Positions 1-6,087 of a stretch of DNA of 12,864 nt are shown here, piece by piece; position 1 is the first letter of the stretch; every line of letters begins with the position of its first letter. The stretch is from Actinomycetes bacterium. GTDB lineage: Bacteria; Actinomycetota; CALGFH01. The stretch covers positions 1-12,864 of the forward strand of contig JASLIH010000502.1 of assembly GCA_030152105.1 (NCBI GenBank), written 5' to 3'. The translations under genes were made by a program, and so were the position numbers. Under the pieces are notes generated by a model. That model was not told where the DNA came from. It saw nothing but the letters and a program-made list of their open reading frames with translations, and ran no database searches.

Positions 1-192
1 CACGGCCGGGGCGGCCAGCAGGCGCGGGTGGCGAGGGAAGGCGTCGGCCAGGGCCCGCAGGGCCGGGACCGCGGTGAGCAGGTCGCCCAGCCCGAGGGCG
101 CGCAGCACGACGACAGCCGGGCGCGGCTGGGGCGCCTCGCGAAGGACCGAGCCCGCTCGCCGGTCCCGCTCCGTCCCGTCAGTGGCTGTCAC
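1..192 (-). CDS. Family 9 glycosyltransferase (heptosyltransferase-like), N-terminal part
   Basis: Only the first 64 codons are present; the gene runs off the left edge. After a basic, variable leader of about 25 residues comes VVVLRALGLGDLLTAVPALR, the N-terminal beta-strand and glycine loop of GT9 enzymes (ADP-heptose:LPS heptosyltransferase family). These transfer a sugar from a nucleotide-activated donor to a cell-surface glycan. The GTG start is set by a strong AGGAGGT ribosome site 8 nt upstream (200-206). The start overlaps the end of an adenylyltransferase remnant by 14 nt, the arrangement expected of a heptose-type cluster whose genes were once translationally coupled. The acceptor and exact sugar cannot be told from this fragment. 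The family call is firm for so short a piece because the G-x-G-D-x-L motif is intact. Confidence 0.8.
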   Translation of the reverse strand, partial: MTATDGTERDRRAGSVLREAPQPRPAVVVLRALGLGDLLTAVPALRALADAFPRHPRLLAAPAV

Positions 193-391
193 GTCGGACT
201 ACCTCCTTCATCAACTGCGTGGTCGAGCGGCCGTCCAGGTAGGGGAGGACGAACACGTCGGGCCGCCGCCGCTCCAGGTCCGCCTCTGGAACCAGGGGAC
301 GTTCCAGAACCTTGAGCCGGCGTACCGAGTCGTCGGAGTCCAGACACCCTACCAGACAGTCCCCGAGCGCCCGCGTGGAGGAGCGAACGTG
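179..391 (-). pseudogene. rfaE2: Decayed heptose-1-phosphate adenylyltransferase domain (HldE/RfaE2 type)
   Basis: The frame ends at TGA 179-181. It reads in pieces that match the nucleotidyltransferase domain of HldE/RfaE: RALGDCLVGCLDSDDSVRRL (normally GD-L-V-x-x-NSDASVRRLKG), then RPLVPEAD, then LERRRPDV, then FVLPYLDGRSTTQL (normally VLPY-x-x-GRSTT). These conserved blocks are in the right order but are directly joined. The segment between VPEAD and LERRRPDV and the KGGDY region after RPDV are missing. The N-terminal nucleotide-binding HxGH motif is reduced to a poor trace (HVR). The frame has no ATG, GTG or TTG start before the in-frame stop at 416-418. Third positions are still about 83% G/C, so decay looks fairly recent. 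The remnant's end supplies the ribosome site of the downstream glycosyltransferase. A functional short protein is possible but unlikely. Confidence 0.7.
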
Positions 392-413
392 CCTCTCTCG
401 ACGTCGGCCCGGT

Positions 414-429
414 CGTCAGCCTGCTGACG
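414..429. promoter_or_regulatory. Inverted repeat upstream of the MarR gene, possible operator
   Basis: CGTCAGC-CT-GCTGACG is a perfect 7-bp inverted repeat with a 2-nt spacer, centred about 41 nt before the MarR start codon. A second, weaker dyad (GGTCG 429-433 with CGACC 443-447) follows it, next to the predicted -10 box. MarR proteins bind short palindromes in their own promoters, so autoregulation is a reasonable inference, but no consensus was matched. Confidence 0.35.
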
Positions 430-450
430 GTCGGTAGCTGGACGACCACC

Positions 451-456
451 TACAAT
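451..456 (+). promoter_or_regulatory. -10 element of a leaderless promoter for the MarR gene
   Basis: TACAAT lies 6 nt before the ATG at 463, so transcription would start at or next to the A of the start codon. There is no Shine-Dalgarno sequence upstream of this ATG, which fits a leaderless transcript. No convincing -35 hexamer is present. Confidence 0.5.
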
Positions 457-462
457 AAGTGG

Positions 463-975
463 ATGCCGGCCCGACCCGATCCTGCCTCCCTGTCCGCTTG
501 GCGCCTGCTGCTGGAGGCGCACGCCACGGTCACCGAGCTGCTCGAGCACGAGCTGGTGGCCGAGCGCGGCCTGCCCCTGAGCCGCTACGACGTGCTCCTC
601 AACCTGGCCGAGGCGCCCGAGGGGCGACTGCGGATGCAGGAGCTGTCGGCGTCGGTGCTGCTGTCCAAGAGCGGGCTGTCGCGGCTGGTCGACCGGATGG
701 TGGAGGCCGGGCTGGTCCGCCGTGAGCGGTGCCTGGACGACCGCCGCGGATGGTTCGCCGTCCTCACCGACCAAGGCCGCAGCGCCCTGCGCCGGGCCGC
801 CCCGACCCACCTGCGCGGCATCCACGAGCACTTCACCCGCCACCTCGAGCCCGAGGAGGTCAAGGCCCTGACCACCGCCCTGTCCAGGGTAGTGGCGGCG
901 GCCAGGGCCAGCGCCGGGCCGTTGCCGTCCGTGGAGGCGGAGGAGCCCGAGGACCAGGAGGCGCTGGGCTGGTAG
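463..975 (+). CDS. MarR-family transcriptional regulator
   Basis: This 170-residue protein has the MarR layout: N-terminal dimerisation helix (about 10-35), winged helix-turn-helix (about 38-105) and C-terminal dimerisation helices (about 110-150). The recognition helix region reads LLSKSGLSRLVDRMVEAGLV and the wing carries D92-R94-R95 followed by WFAVLTDQG. MarR proteins are dimeric repressors that often sense phenolic ligands or oxidants; Cys90 in the wing is the only cysteine. The tail from about residue 150 is low-complexity and acidic. The ATG at 463 is chosen because the -10 box TACAAT lies 6 nt away and the family alignment starts soon after. The gene is divergent from the glycosyltransferase remnant and 43 nt upstream of the DksA-like gene, with which it may be co-transcribed. 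The target is unknown. Confidence 0.9.
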   Translation: MPARPDPASLSAWRLLLEAHATVTELLEHELVAERGLPLSRYDVLLNLAEAPEGRLRMQELSASVLLSKSGLSRLVDRMVEAGLVRRERCLDDRRGWFAVLTDQGRSALRRAAPTHLRGIHEHFTRHLEPEEVKALTTALSRVVAAARASAGPLPSVEAEEPEDQEALGW

Positions 976-1018
976 CGTCTCCGGGAACCCACGGCGACGC
1001 AGGAGGAACCGGAGACCC

Positions 1019-1402
1019 ATGGACAAGGCCACGGCCAGCAAGCGGCTCGAGGAGGAGCGCACCCGGCTCCAGGGGATCCGCGACAACCTCCAGCGCGAGC
1101 AGGAGGAGGCGACCTCCGAGACCAGCGGCGAGCTGTCGAGCTTCGACCAGCACCCGGGCGACAGCGGCACCGAGACCTTCGAGATGGAGAAGAACGTCTC
1201 GCTGCTGGAGCAGGTGGAGGACGAGCTCCAGGAGATCGAGGTCGCCTTCCAGCGCCTGGACCGTCGCACCTACGGCAGCTGCCAGGCCTGCGGCCGCCCG
1301 ATCGGCGACGAGCGCCTCGAGGCGATGCCGGCCGCCCGCTTCTGCATCGAGGACCAGGCGAAGGCCGAACGCGAGGCCGGATATCCGGGCCCGCGCAATT
1401 GA
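1019..1402 (+). CDS. DksA/TraR-family zinc-finger protein
   Basis: This 127-residue protein has a long N-terminal coiled coil (about 5-80, rich in Glu, Gln and Arg), with QHPGDSGTETFE at the hairpin turn. A C-terminal finger of the DksA/TraR type follows. The finger reads C88-x2-C91-x17-C109-x2-D112, so the expected fourth cysteine is aspartate. Family members such as DksA bind RNA polymerase through the secondary channel and tune initiation; short Gram-positive members are mostly uncharacterised. The ATG at 1019 is preceded by AGGAGG (1001-1006) and a closer GGAGA (1011-1015). The gene lies 43 nt after marR. A 22-bp palindrome begins 14 nt past its stop. The family assignment is firm; an effect on polymerase is inference. 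Confidence 0.88.
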   Translation: MDKATASKRLEEERTRLQGIRDNLQREQEEATSETSGELSSFDQHPGDSGTETFEMEKNVSLLEQVEDELQEIEVAFQRLDRRTYGSCQACGRPIGDERLEAMPAARFCIEDQAKAEREAGYPGPRN

Positions 1403-1416
1403 CCATTTACGCCAAC

Positions 1417-1438
1417 TACCGCCGCGGCCGCGGCGGTA
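1417..1438. repeat. Perfect 22-bp palindrome between the DksA-like and PRC-barrel genes
   Basis: The left arm TACCGCCGCGG is followed directly by its exact reverse complement CCGCGGCGGTA, with a NotI-type GCGGCCGC core. In RNA it could form a GC stem of about 9 bp with a 4-nt loop, ending 9 nt before the GGAGG ribosome site of the PRC gene. There is no T-tract, so it could be a factor-dependent terminator, an RNA processing hairpin or a protein site. Confidence 0.6.
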
Positions 1439-1461
1439 CCAGCACGTGGAGGGGGGCCGCG

Positions 1462-1863
1462 ATGCCGGCATTTGACGTCGCGCGAAGGTGGAAGGGCCGC
1501 GTCGTGCTCGACCGGACCGGGGACAAGCTCGGCTCGGTGCTCGACGTCTTCTACGACGCCGAGAACGACGAGCCTGGATGGGTGCTGCTCGGCACGGCCG
1601 GTTCCGATTCCGGCACCCGCCTCGTCCCGGTGGCCGAGGCGGTCGAGCACGGCAACGAGCTGCGGGTGCCGTACGACCGCGCCTTTGTCGAGGCCGCGCC
1701 CGGCATGGACCCGGCCGGTCGGCTGTGGCCGCAGGAGGAGGCCGAGCTCTACGCCCACTACGGCCTCGACTACACCGGCGCGTCCCTGGTCGACCTGGAC
1801 GAGGAGGACGAGGACGACGCCGCCGTCGTCGCCCAGATCCGGGGCCTGCCGCCCCAGCCCTGA
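1462..1863 (+). CDS. PRC-barrel domain protein
   Basis: The 133-residue protein starts with a PRC-barrel-like beta-barrel (about 8-80): KGRVVLDRTGDKLGSVLDVF, then the GWVLLGT strand and RLVPVAEAVEHGNELRVPYD. This fold occurs in the RNA maturation factor RimM and in many small stand-alone actinobacterial proteins of unknown role. Residues 88-105 (LWPQEEAELYAHYGLDY) are the usual C-terminal extension of such stand-alone proteins. The end is strongly acidic (DLDEEDEDD at 111-119). The ATG at 1462 is chosen over in-frame starts further upstream because GGAGG (1448-1452) lies 9 nt before it and the homologous region begins here. It converges with the nuclease-fold gene; the two stops are 5 nt apart. 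The role is unknown. Confidence 0.85.
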   Translation: MPAFDVARRWKGRVVLDRTGDKLGSVLDVFYDAENDEPGWVLLGTAGSDSGTRLVPVAEAVEHGNELRVPYDRAFVEAAPGMDPAGRLWPQEEAELYAHYGLDYTGASLVDLDEEDEDDAAVVAQIRGLPPQP

Positions 1864-1868
1864 GCCGG

Positions 1869-2549
1869 CTAGAACTCCCGCATGCGGGAGTTGATCGGCG
1901 AGCCGACCCGCTGGCGCTGCTTGATCACCTTCTGCCAGTCGTTGGGGCGGGCCTCGACGTGGAAGGACGCCCCCGGCTGGGAGCCGCCGATGCGCAGCAG
2001 GCGCAGCTCGACGCCGAAGAAGCGCACGTCGTCGTCGCCGTGCTGGTTGAGCCAGTCGAGCACCGCCCGGTGCTCCTCGCCGATGCGGGTGGTGATCCAG
2101 ACCACGGCCGAGACGTCGAGGCCGGCCGCGAAGGTGATCATCTGGCCGAGGTGCAGGTGGTCGCTCGGCTCCAGGTGGCTCATGATCGCGACCCGCCGCC
2201 CGCGGTCGGTCTGGGCGAGCAGGTCGGCGGTGAAGGAGCCGACCCCGACGTCGCGGCCGACCTCGCGCAGGCCGCTCAGGCCGAGCTCCTTGGCCAGCCG
2301 GTCAAGGTTGGCCGACAGCCAGTCGGGGAAGCCGGCGCCGTCCCGCTGGAAGATGGTGCCCGGGTCGACCTCCTCGATCTCGGCCAGCTGCACGGCCGCG
2401 CCCGGGGCGGTCGCGAAGCTGCCCCTCGACCGGTCCAGGTCGGCGCTGGCGGCCGCGTTGCGTTCGGCCCGGCTGGAGCGGGAGGAGGGGGATGGGGGGG
2501 TGATCGTCTCCGAATCGTCGGTGGACGCGCTGACGTCTGACTGGGTCAC
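1869..2549 (-). CDS. Restriction-endonuclease-fold protein lacking the catalytic Glu
   Basis: The 226-residue protein has a Ser/Thr-rich disordered leader (1-50). The rest resembles DUF4268-linked PD-(D/E)XK nuclease-like proteins: FPDWLSANLDRLAKELGL (74-91), VGVGSFTADLLA (101-112), HLEPSDHLHLGQMITFAAGL (125-144), VVWITTRI and EEHRAVLDWLN (149-168), FFGVELRLLRIG (177-188) and PNDWQKV near the end. Family members normally read V-x-I-E-N-Q before L-E-x-x-DH. Here it is VAIMSHLEPSDH, so E-N-Q is replaced by M123-S124-H125. Asp109 is kept. This suggests the fold is retained for binding rather than cutting (inference). The GTG start is supported by AAAGGA 7-8 nt upstream and by a poor match of any longer form. 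It follows the response regulator on the same strand after 71 nt. Confidence 0.75.
   Translation of the reverse strand: MTQSDVSASTDDSETITPPSPSSRSSRAERNAAASADLDRSRGSFATAPGAAVQLAEIEEVDPGTIFQRDGAGFPDWLSANLDRLAKELGLSGLREVGRDVGVGSFTADLLAQTDRGRRVAIMSHLEPSDHLHLGQMITFAAGLDVSAVVWITTRIGEEHRAVLDWLNQHGDDDVRFFGVELRLLRIGGSQPGASFHVEARPNDWQKVIKQRQRVGSPINSRMREF
1873..1892. terminator. Perfect 20-bp palindrome, candidate bidirectional terminator
   Basis: AACTCCCGCATGCGGGAGTT is its own reverse complement. It can form an 8-bp GC-rich stem with a 4-nt loop in transcripts of either strand. It lies 9 nt after the PRC-barrel stop and inside the last seven codons of the convergent nuclease-fold gene. There is no long T-tract on either side, so intrinsic termination would be imperfect. 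Confidence 0.5.
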
Positions 2550-2620
2550 GCCGGATCCTTTCGTCTCGACAGCATGACCGCAAGAGCCTGGTGCAACGGC
2601 GCAGCGCTGGTCAAATCGCC

Positions 2621-3256
2621 TCAGCGGCGGCGGGGGAGGGCGATGATGCCGCGCTCGAGGGCCGCGACCACGGCGGCGGTGCGGTCGTCGACGGCGAGCT
2701 TGGCGAACACGTGCAGCAGGTGGGTCTTGACCGTGGCCTCGCTGATGAACAGGGCGGCGGCGATGTCGGCGTTGCTGGAGCCCCGGGCGACCAGGTCGAG
2801 GACCTCGACCTCCCGGGCCGTGAGGGCCTCGGTGGCCGGCTGGCGCATGCGGCTGACCAGCCGGGTGGCCACTGTCGGGGCCAGGACCGTCTCACCCCGG
2901 GCGGCGGCACGGATGGCCGGGAACAGCCGCTCCCGGGGGGTGTCCTTGAGCAGGTAGCCGGTGGCCCCGGCCTCGACGGCGCGCAGGATGTCGGCGTCGG
3001 TGTCATAGGTGGTGAGGACCAGCACCCGGGTCCCTGGGAAGCGGGCGGCGATCTCGGCCGTGGCCGTGGCCCCGTCCATCTCCGGCATCTGGAGGTCCAT
3101 CAGGACCACGTCGGGCTGCTCCCGCTCGGTCAGCCGCACCGCCTCGACCCCGGAAGCGGCCTCCCCGACGACCTCGAAGTCGGCCTCGCCGGCCAGCATG
3201 CCCCGCAGCCCGTCCCGGACCACCGGGTGGTCGTCGGCCAGCAGGATCCGTATCAC
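2621..3256 (-). CDS. NarL/LuxR-family response regulator
   Basis: This 211-residue protein has a receiver domain (1-120) and a LuxR-type DNA-binding domain (about 143-208). The receiver shows acidic pair D8-D9, phospho-acceptor D54 in VVLMDLQMPEMDG, T82/T83 and K104 in YLLKDTP, so it looks fully active. The effector begins LTAREVEVLDLVARG and has the recognition segment FISEATVKTHL. The GTG start overlaps the stop of the upstream kinase gene as GTGA, so the two are translationally coupled and no separate ribosome site is needed. It is the expected partner of that HisKA_3 kinase and activates or represses target promoters after phosphorylation. Targets cannot be read from the window; the nuclease-fold gene downstream may be in the same transcript. 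Confidence 0.95.
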   Translation of the reverse strand: MIRILLADDHPVVRDGLRGMLAGEADFEVVGEAASGVEAVRLTEREQPDVVLMDLQMPEMDGATATAEIAARFPGTRVLVLTTYDTDADILRAVEAGATGYLLKDTPRERLFPAIRAAARGETVLAPTVATRLVSRMRQPATEALTAREVEVLDLVARGSSNADIAAALFISEATVKTHLLHVFAKLAVDDRTAAVVAALERGIIALPRRR

Positions 3257-4452
3257 CGCACCGGGACCGTGACGGCGATGGTGGTGCCCCGGCCGGGGGC
3301 GGTCTCGACGGCCAGCCGGCCCCCGAGGGCCTCGACCCGCTCGCGCATGCCCCGCAGCCCGAGCCCGCCGTTGGGGCCGAAGCCGTCGGCGGCGGGGGTG
3401 AACCCGGAGCCGTCGTCGCGCACGTCGAGGGCGGCCTCGCCGTCCATGTAGGACAAGGTGACCGCAACCCGGCCGGCGGAAGCGTGCCTGGTCACGTTGG
3501 CCAGAGCCTCCTGGGTGACCCGGAGCAGGGTGACCTCGGCGTCGGGGCTGAGCGGCTGTGGGGTGCCGGTCACGGTGGCGGTGGCGGCCAGGCCGGTCTC
3601 CTCGGCCACCCTGCCGGCCAGCCGGCCCAGGGCCTCGCCCAGCGGCGCCGCCGACAGCGCCTCCGGCCGCAGGTCCCAGACCAGCCGCCGGGCCTCGGCC
3701 AGGTTGTCCCTGGCCGTCCGCCGGGCCCGCTCCAGGTGGCCGCGGGCCTCGGCGGCGTCCGCGGGCAGCTCGGCCTCGGCCGCCTGGAGCTGGAGGACGA
3801 TGCTGACGAAGCCCTGGGCCAGGGTGTCGTGGATGTCGCGGGCCAGGCGCTGGCGCTCGGCCAGGCGGCCGCCCTCCCGCTCGGCCGCGGCCAGCTCGCT
3901 GCGGGTCGCCTCCAGCTGCTCGATCAGCTGCCGCCGCTCGTAGCTCTCCTCGATGATCCGCGTGATCCAGAGCGCGAGCAGGGTGCCGAACACCACCGAG
4001 AGCAGGCCGCCGACGACCGCCCCCAGGTTCTCCGACAGCGGCCGGCCCGAGGCCAGCACCTCGCGCCACACCACGGCGACGCTGAGGACGACCGCCGCCG
4101 GGATGGCCCGGGCCAGGCGCAGGTGGCGGAAGACCTGCGGGTACAGCACGAGCAGCAGCGAGAAGAAGGCGGGGTGGATCCCGGCGAGCAGGAACCACAG
4201 CGCGAACAGCCCGGCCAGGTAGGCCGCGACCAGCCAGGGCCGATCCTCGTCGATCCCGAGTCGCCGGAACGTGAAGTGCCAGGCCGCGACCAGTGCCGTC
4301 AGCCCGGCCACGGCCCAGCGGTCGCCGGCGGTGGCCGGGTCGAGCAGGGTCAGGCCGGCGGTCAGCCCGAGCAGGCCGTAGAAGGCGGCGTCCCAGACCC
4401 AGGCGTACTGGTCCCAGGCGTCGATCCCGCGCTCGCAGCGCTCGCCGTCCAG
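3253..4452 (-). CDS. Membrane sensor histidine kinase, HisKA_3 (DesK/NarX-like) type
   Basis: The protein has 399 residues from a proposed CTG start at 4450-4452. The N-terminal half is hydrophobic with about five to six membrane segments, beginning with AAFYGLLGLTAGLTLL. A coiled linker (about 165-195) leads to the HisKA_3 dimerisation helix with LARDIHDTLAQGF (phospho-acceptor H208). The HATPase domain has N319 in EALANVTRHA, DDGSGF near 346-351 and GLGLRGM near 363-369. It autophosphorylates and donates to the response regulator encoded next. No ATG, GTG or TTG lies in frame between 4311 and the proposed start, yet the coding signal and the first membrane segment clearly extend upstream. 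CTG has AGGAG (4460-4464) 7 nt before it. A shorter protein from GTG 4311 would lose most of the first membrane segment. The stimulus is unknown. Confidence 0.85.
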   Translation of the reverse strand: MDGERCERGIDAWDQYAWVWDAAFYGLLGLTAGLTLLDPATAGDRWAVAGLTALVAAWHFTFRRLGIDEDRPWLVAAYLAGLFALWFLLAGIHPAFFSLLLVLYPQVFRHLRLARAIPAAVVLSVAVVWREVLASGRPLSENLGAVVGGLLSVVFGTLLALWITRIIEESYERRQLIEQLEATRSELAAAEREGGRLAERQRLARDIHDTLAQGFVSIVLQLQAAEAELPADAAEARGHLERARRTARDNLAEARRLVWDLRPEALSAAPLGEALGRLAGRVAEETGLAATATVTGTPQPLSPDAEVTLLRVTQEALANVTRHASAGRVAVTLSYMDGEAALDVRDDGSGFTPAADGFGPNGGLGLRGMRERVEALGGRLAVETAPGRGTTIAVTVPVR

Positions 4453-4540
4453 CGGGCCGCTCCTCTCGTTCCTGCCGCTCTTCCCAGCGATGGTACGAGA
4501 GGCCGGCGCCGGTGGGGAGCGCCGGACGGTGGATCGACGG

Positions 4541-4556
4541 TCAGCCGTTCGGCTGA
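4541..4556 (-). terminator. Hairpin at the 3' end of the orphan kinase gene
   Basis: TCAGCCG-TT-CGGCTGA forms 7-bp arms that include the kinase stop codon itself. It sits 88 nt upstream of the next kinase gene's proposed start. With no T-tract it is at best a weak or factor-dependent terminator, or a stabilising 3' hairpin. Confidence 0.35.
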
Positions 4557-5935
4557 TGCGGGGCGCCGACGGCCGCCGGCTCCGGGCCGGCTCCGTCCTC
4601 GGCGACCACGGACACGACCGTGGGGACGGCCACCGTGAAGGTGACCAGGTCGCCGGTGGAGTCGACCTCGACCGTGCCCCCGTACGACTCGACCAGGCGC
4701 CGGACGATGTGCAGCCCCAGGCCGACCCCGGCCACGCTGCGGGTCAGCGAGGAGTCCAGCTGCACGAACGGCTCAAAGATGCGGGCGCGGTCGGCGAGGG
4801 TGATCGGCGGGCCGACGTTGGTGACCGAGACGGCCAGCAGGGACGGGCCGGCCGCCCTGGTGGTCAACCGGACCGTGGTCAGCGGGGTCGCGTACTTGAG
4901 GGCGTTGCCGAGCAGGTTGACCATCACCAGGCGAAGGGCCTCGGCCGGCATGGCCACCTCGCGGGCCGCGCCCAGGTCGACCTCCAGGTCAAGGCGCTCC
5001 CGCTCGGGCACGTCGTCCAGGTCCTCGACCACCGCGCGGACGACCCCGCGCAGGTCGGCGGCGGCGCTGCCGTCCTGCTGGATCACCTTGGAGGAGTAGA
5101 CCAGGTTGTCGACCACCCGCTGGAGCCGGCGGGCCTCGCGCAGGATGCGGCCCAGGTGCTCCTTGCGCTGGGCCGTGGTCAGCCGGTCGTCGCGGGTGAG
5201 CAGCAGCTCGCCGAACCCGAGGATGCCGGTCAGCGGGGTCCGCAGCTCGTGGGAGACGACGTTGTAGAGCTCGTCCTTGAGGCGCTGGGACTGCTGGAGC
5301 TCGCGGACCACGGCCCGCTGGCCCTCGTACAGCTGGCGGAAGGAGCGCTCGGCCTCGGCCCGGCTGTCCTCGTTCAGGCGCCAGTTGGCCAGGTTGGCGG
5401 TTGCCGTGGCCAGGATCAGCAGCTCGCCGACGGCTGCCCGCAGCCACGGGTTGGACCAGGTCTCGGCCGCCGGCCACACCCCGAACCACTCGAGCGCCGC
5501 CGACACCACCGCGTAGACGGCCACGAAGCCGACCGCGATCAGGAAGGGGAAGCCGTCCTGGTACAGCATGACCAGGGCGATCGTGACGAAGAAGTGGAAC
5601 GCCAGCTCGACCGTGCCCCCGCCCATGCCGACCAGGACGCACGACGCCGACAGCAGCCCGACGGTGGCCAGGGCCGAGCGCCAGCGCCGGCCACCCCACG
5701 ACAAGGTGGCCAGCCCGGCCGAGGTGGCCACGACGACCACGCCCCAGGCCTCCTCGGGGCCGTCCCCGGCGACCAGGGCCAGCAGGGCCAGGGCCGGCAC
5801 GTGCAGCCACAGGATCAGCAGGATCGCACGGTGGCGACCCCGCCAGACCTCGTCGGGAAGGGAGCGGCCTTGTGGGAGGGTGCCGCGTACCCGGCTGAGC
5901 AACCGCAACGCCACCTCGAACTCTCTCCTTGCCAT
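4541..5935 (-). CDS. Membrane sensor histidine kinase, HisKA type, no adjacent dedicated regulator
   Basis: The protein has 464 residues from ATG 5935. A short basic N-terminus precedes about six hydrophobic segments between residues 38 and 185. A coiled coil (187-220) leads to the HisKA helix LYNVVSHELRTPLTGILGF (H229). In the HATPase domain, N344 lies in VNLLGNALKYA. The G1 box reads N373-VGPP rather than D-x-G-x-G, and the G2 box is GVGLGLHIV (403-411). The Asn/Pro form of the G1 box occurs in some kinases, so ATP binding is not excluded. ATG 5935 has no ribosome site. GTG 5914 in the same frame has AAGGAG 10 nt upstream and could be the true start (457 residues). It is the first gene of the minus-strand signalling block. 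Its partner regulator is not evident, though the downstream LuxR-type regulator is a possible cross-target. Confidence 0.88.
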   Translation of the reverse strand: MARREFEVALRLLSRVRGTLPQGRSLPDEVWRGRHRAILLILWLHVPALALLALVAGDGPEEAWGVVVVATSAGLATLSWGGRRWRSALATVGLLSASCVLVGMGGGTVELAFHFFVTIALVMLYQDGFPFLIAVGFVAVYAVVSAALEWFGVWPAAETWSNPWLRAAVGELLILATATANLANWRLNEDSRAEAERSFRQLYEGQRAVVRELQQSQRLKDELYNVVSHELRTPLTGILGFGELLLTRDDRLTTAQRKEHLGRILREARRLQRVVDNLVYSSKVIQQDGSAAADLRGVVRAVVEDLDDVPERERLDLEVDLGAAREVAMPAEALRLVMVNLLGNALKYATPLTTVRLTTRAAGPSLLAVSVTNVGPPITLADRARIFEPFVQLDSSLTRSVAGVGLGLHIVRRLVESYGGTVEVDSTGDLVTFTVAVPTVVSVVAEDGAGPEPAAVGAPHQPNG

Positions 5936-5955
5936 GGCGACGTCAAGCCCGGCGG

Positions 5956-5961
5956 AGCCTA
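5956..5961 (-). promoter_or_regulatory. -10 element for the minus-strand kinase operon
   Basis: On the minus strand TAGGCT follows ATCTCAACG and lies 20 nt before ATG 5935. Transcription would start near 5949, giving a leader of about 14 nt to ATG 5935 or about 34 nt to GTG 5914. No clear -35 hexamer is seen. Confidence 0.4.
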
Positions 5962-5962
5962 C

Positions 5963-6081
5963 GTTGAGATGCGTGGCACGATCACGCGCAGTCCTTTGCA
6001 GCTTCCCTACGCAAATGTACCCGGCCTTCGTAGGCGAACCGGCGCCCAATCGGCGACTGGCACGTACGGGGAAATCTCAAC
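5963..6081. promoter_or_regulatory. Divergent regulatory region with inverted octamers and a central dyad
   Basis: ATCTCAAC occurs at 6074-6081 on the plus strand and at 5970-5963 on the minus strand, in each case directly upstream of the predicted -10 box. Between them lies a further inverted repeat, CCTACG (6006-6011) and CGTAGG (6029-6034), with a 17-nt spacer. The region is noticeably less GC-rich than its flanks. It is a good candidate for coordinated control of the kinase block and the ATPase-aidB pair. Confidence 0.45.
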
Positions 6082-6087
6082 TACATT
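6082..6087 (+). promoter_or_regulatory. -10 element for the ATPase gene
   Basis: TACATT directly follows ATCTCAAC. It lies 5 nt before an in-frame GTG at 6093 and 29 nt before the GTG at 6117, which has its own ribosome site. CTGGCA at 6057-6062 is a weak -35 candidate with a 19-nt spacer. A leaderless start at 6093 and a leadered start at 6117 are both possible. Confidence 0.4.

Noticed and set aside
189..449. Minus-strand frame of 86 codons with an ATG start upstream of the glycosyltransferase
   Set aside because: Its third codon positions are less GC-rich than the neighbouring frame, and only that neighbouring frame matches the heptose adenylyltransferase blocks.
2621..4198. One long minus-strand frame joining an N-terminal part to the response regulator
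   Set aside because: Its upstream part is out of frame with the kinase and low complexity. The regulator starts at GTG 3256 with the GTGA overlap.
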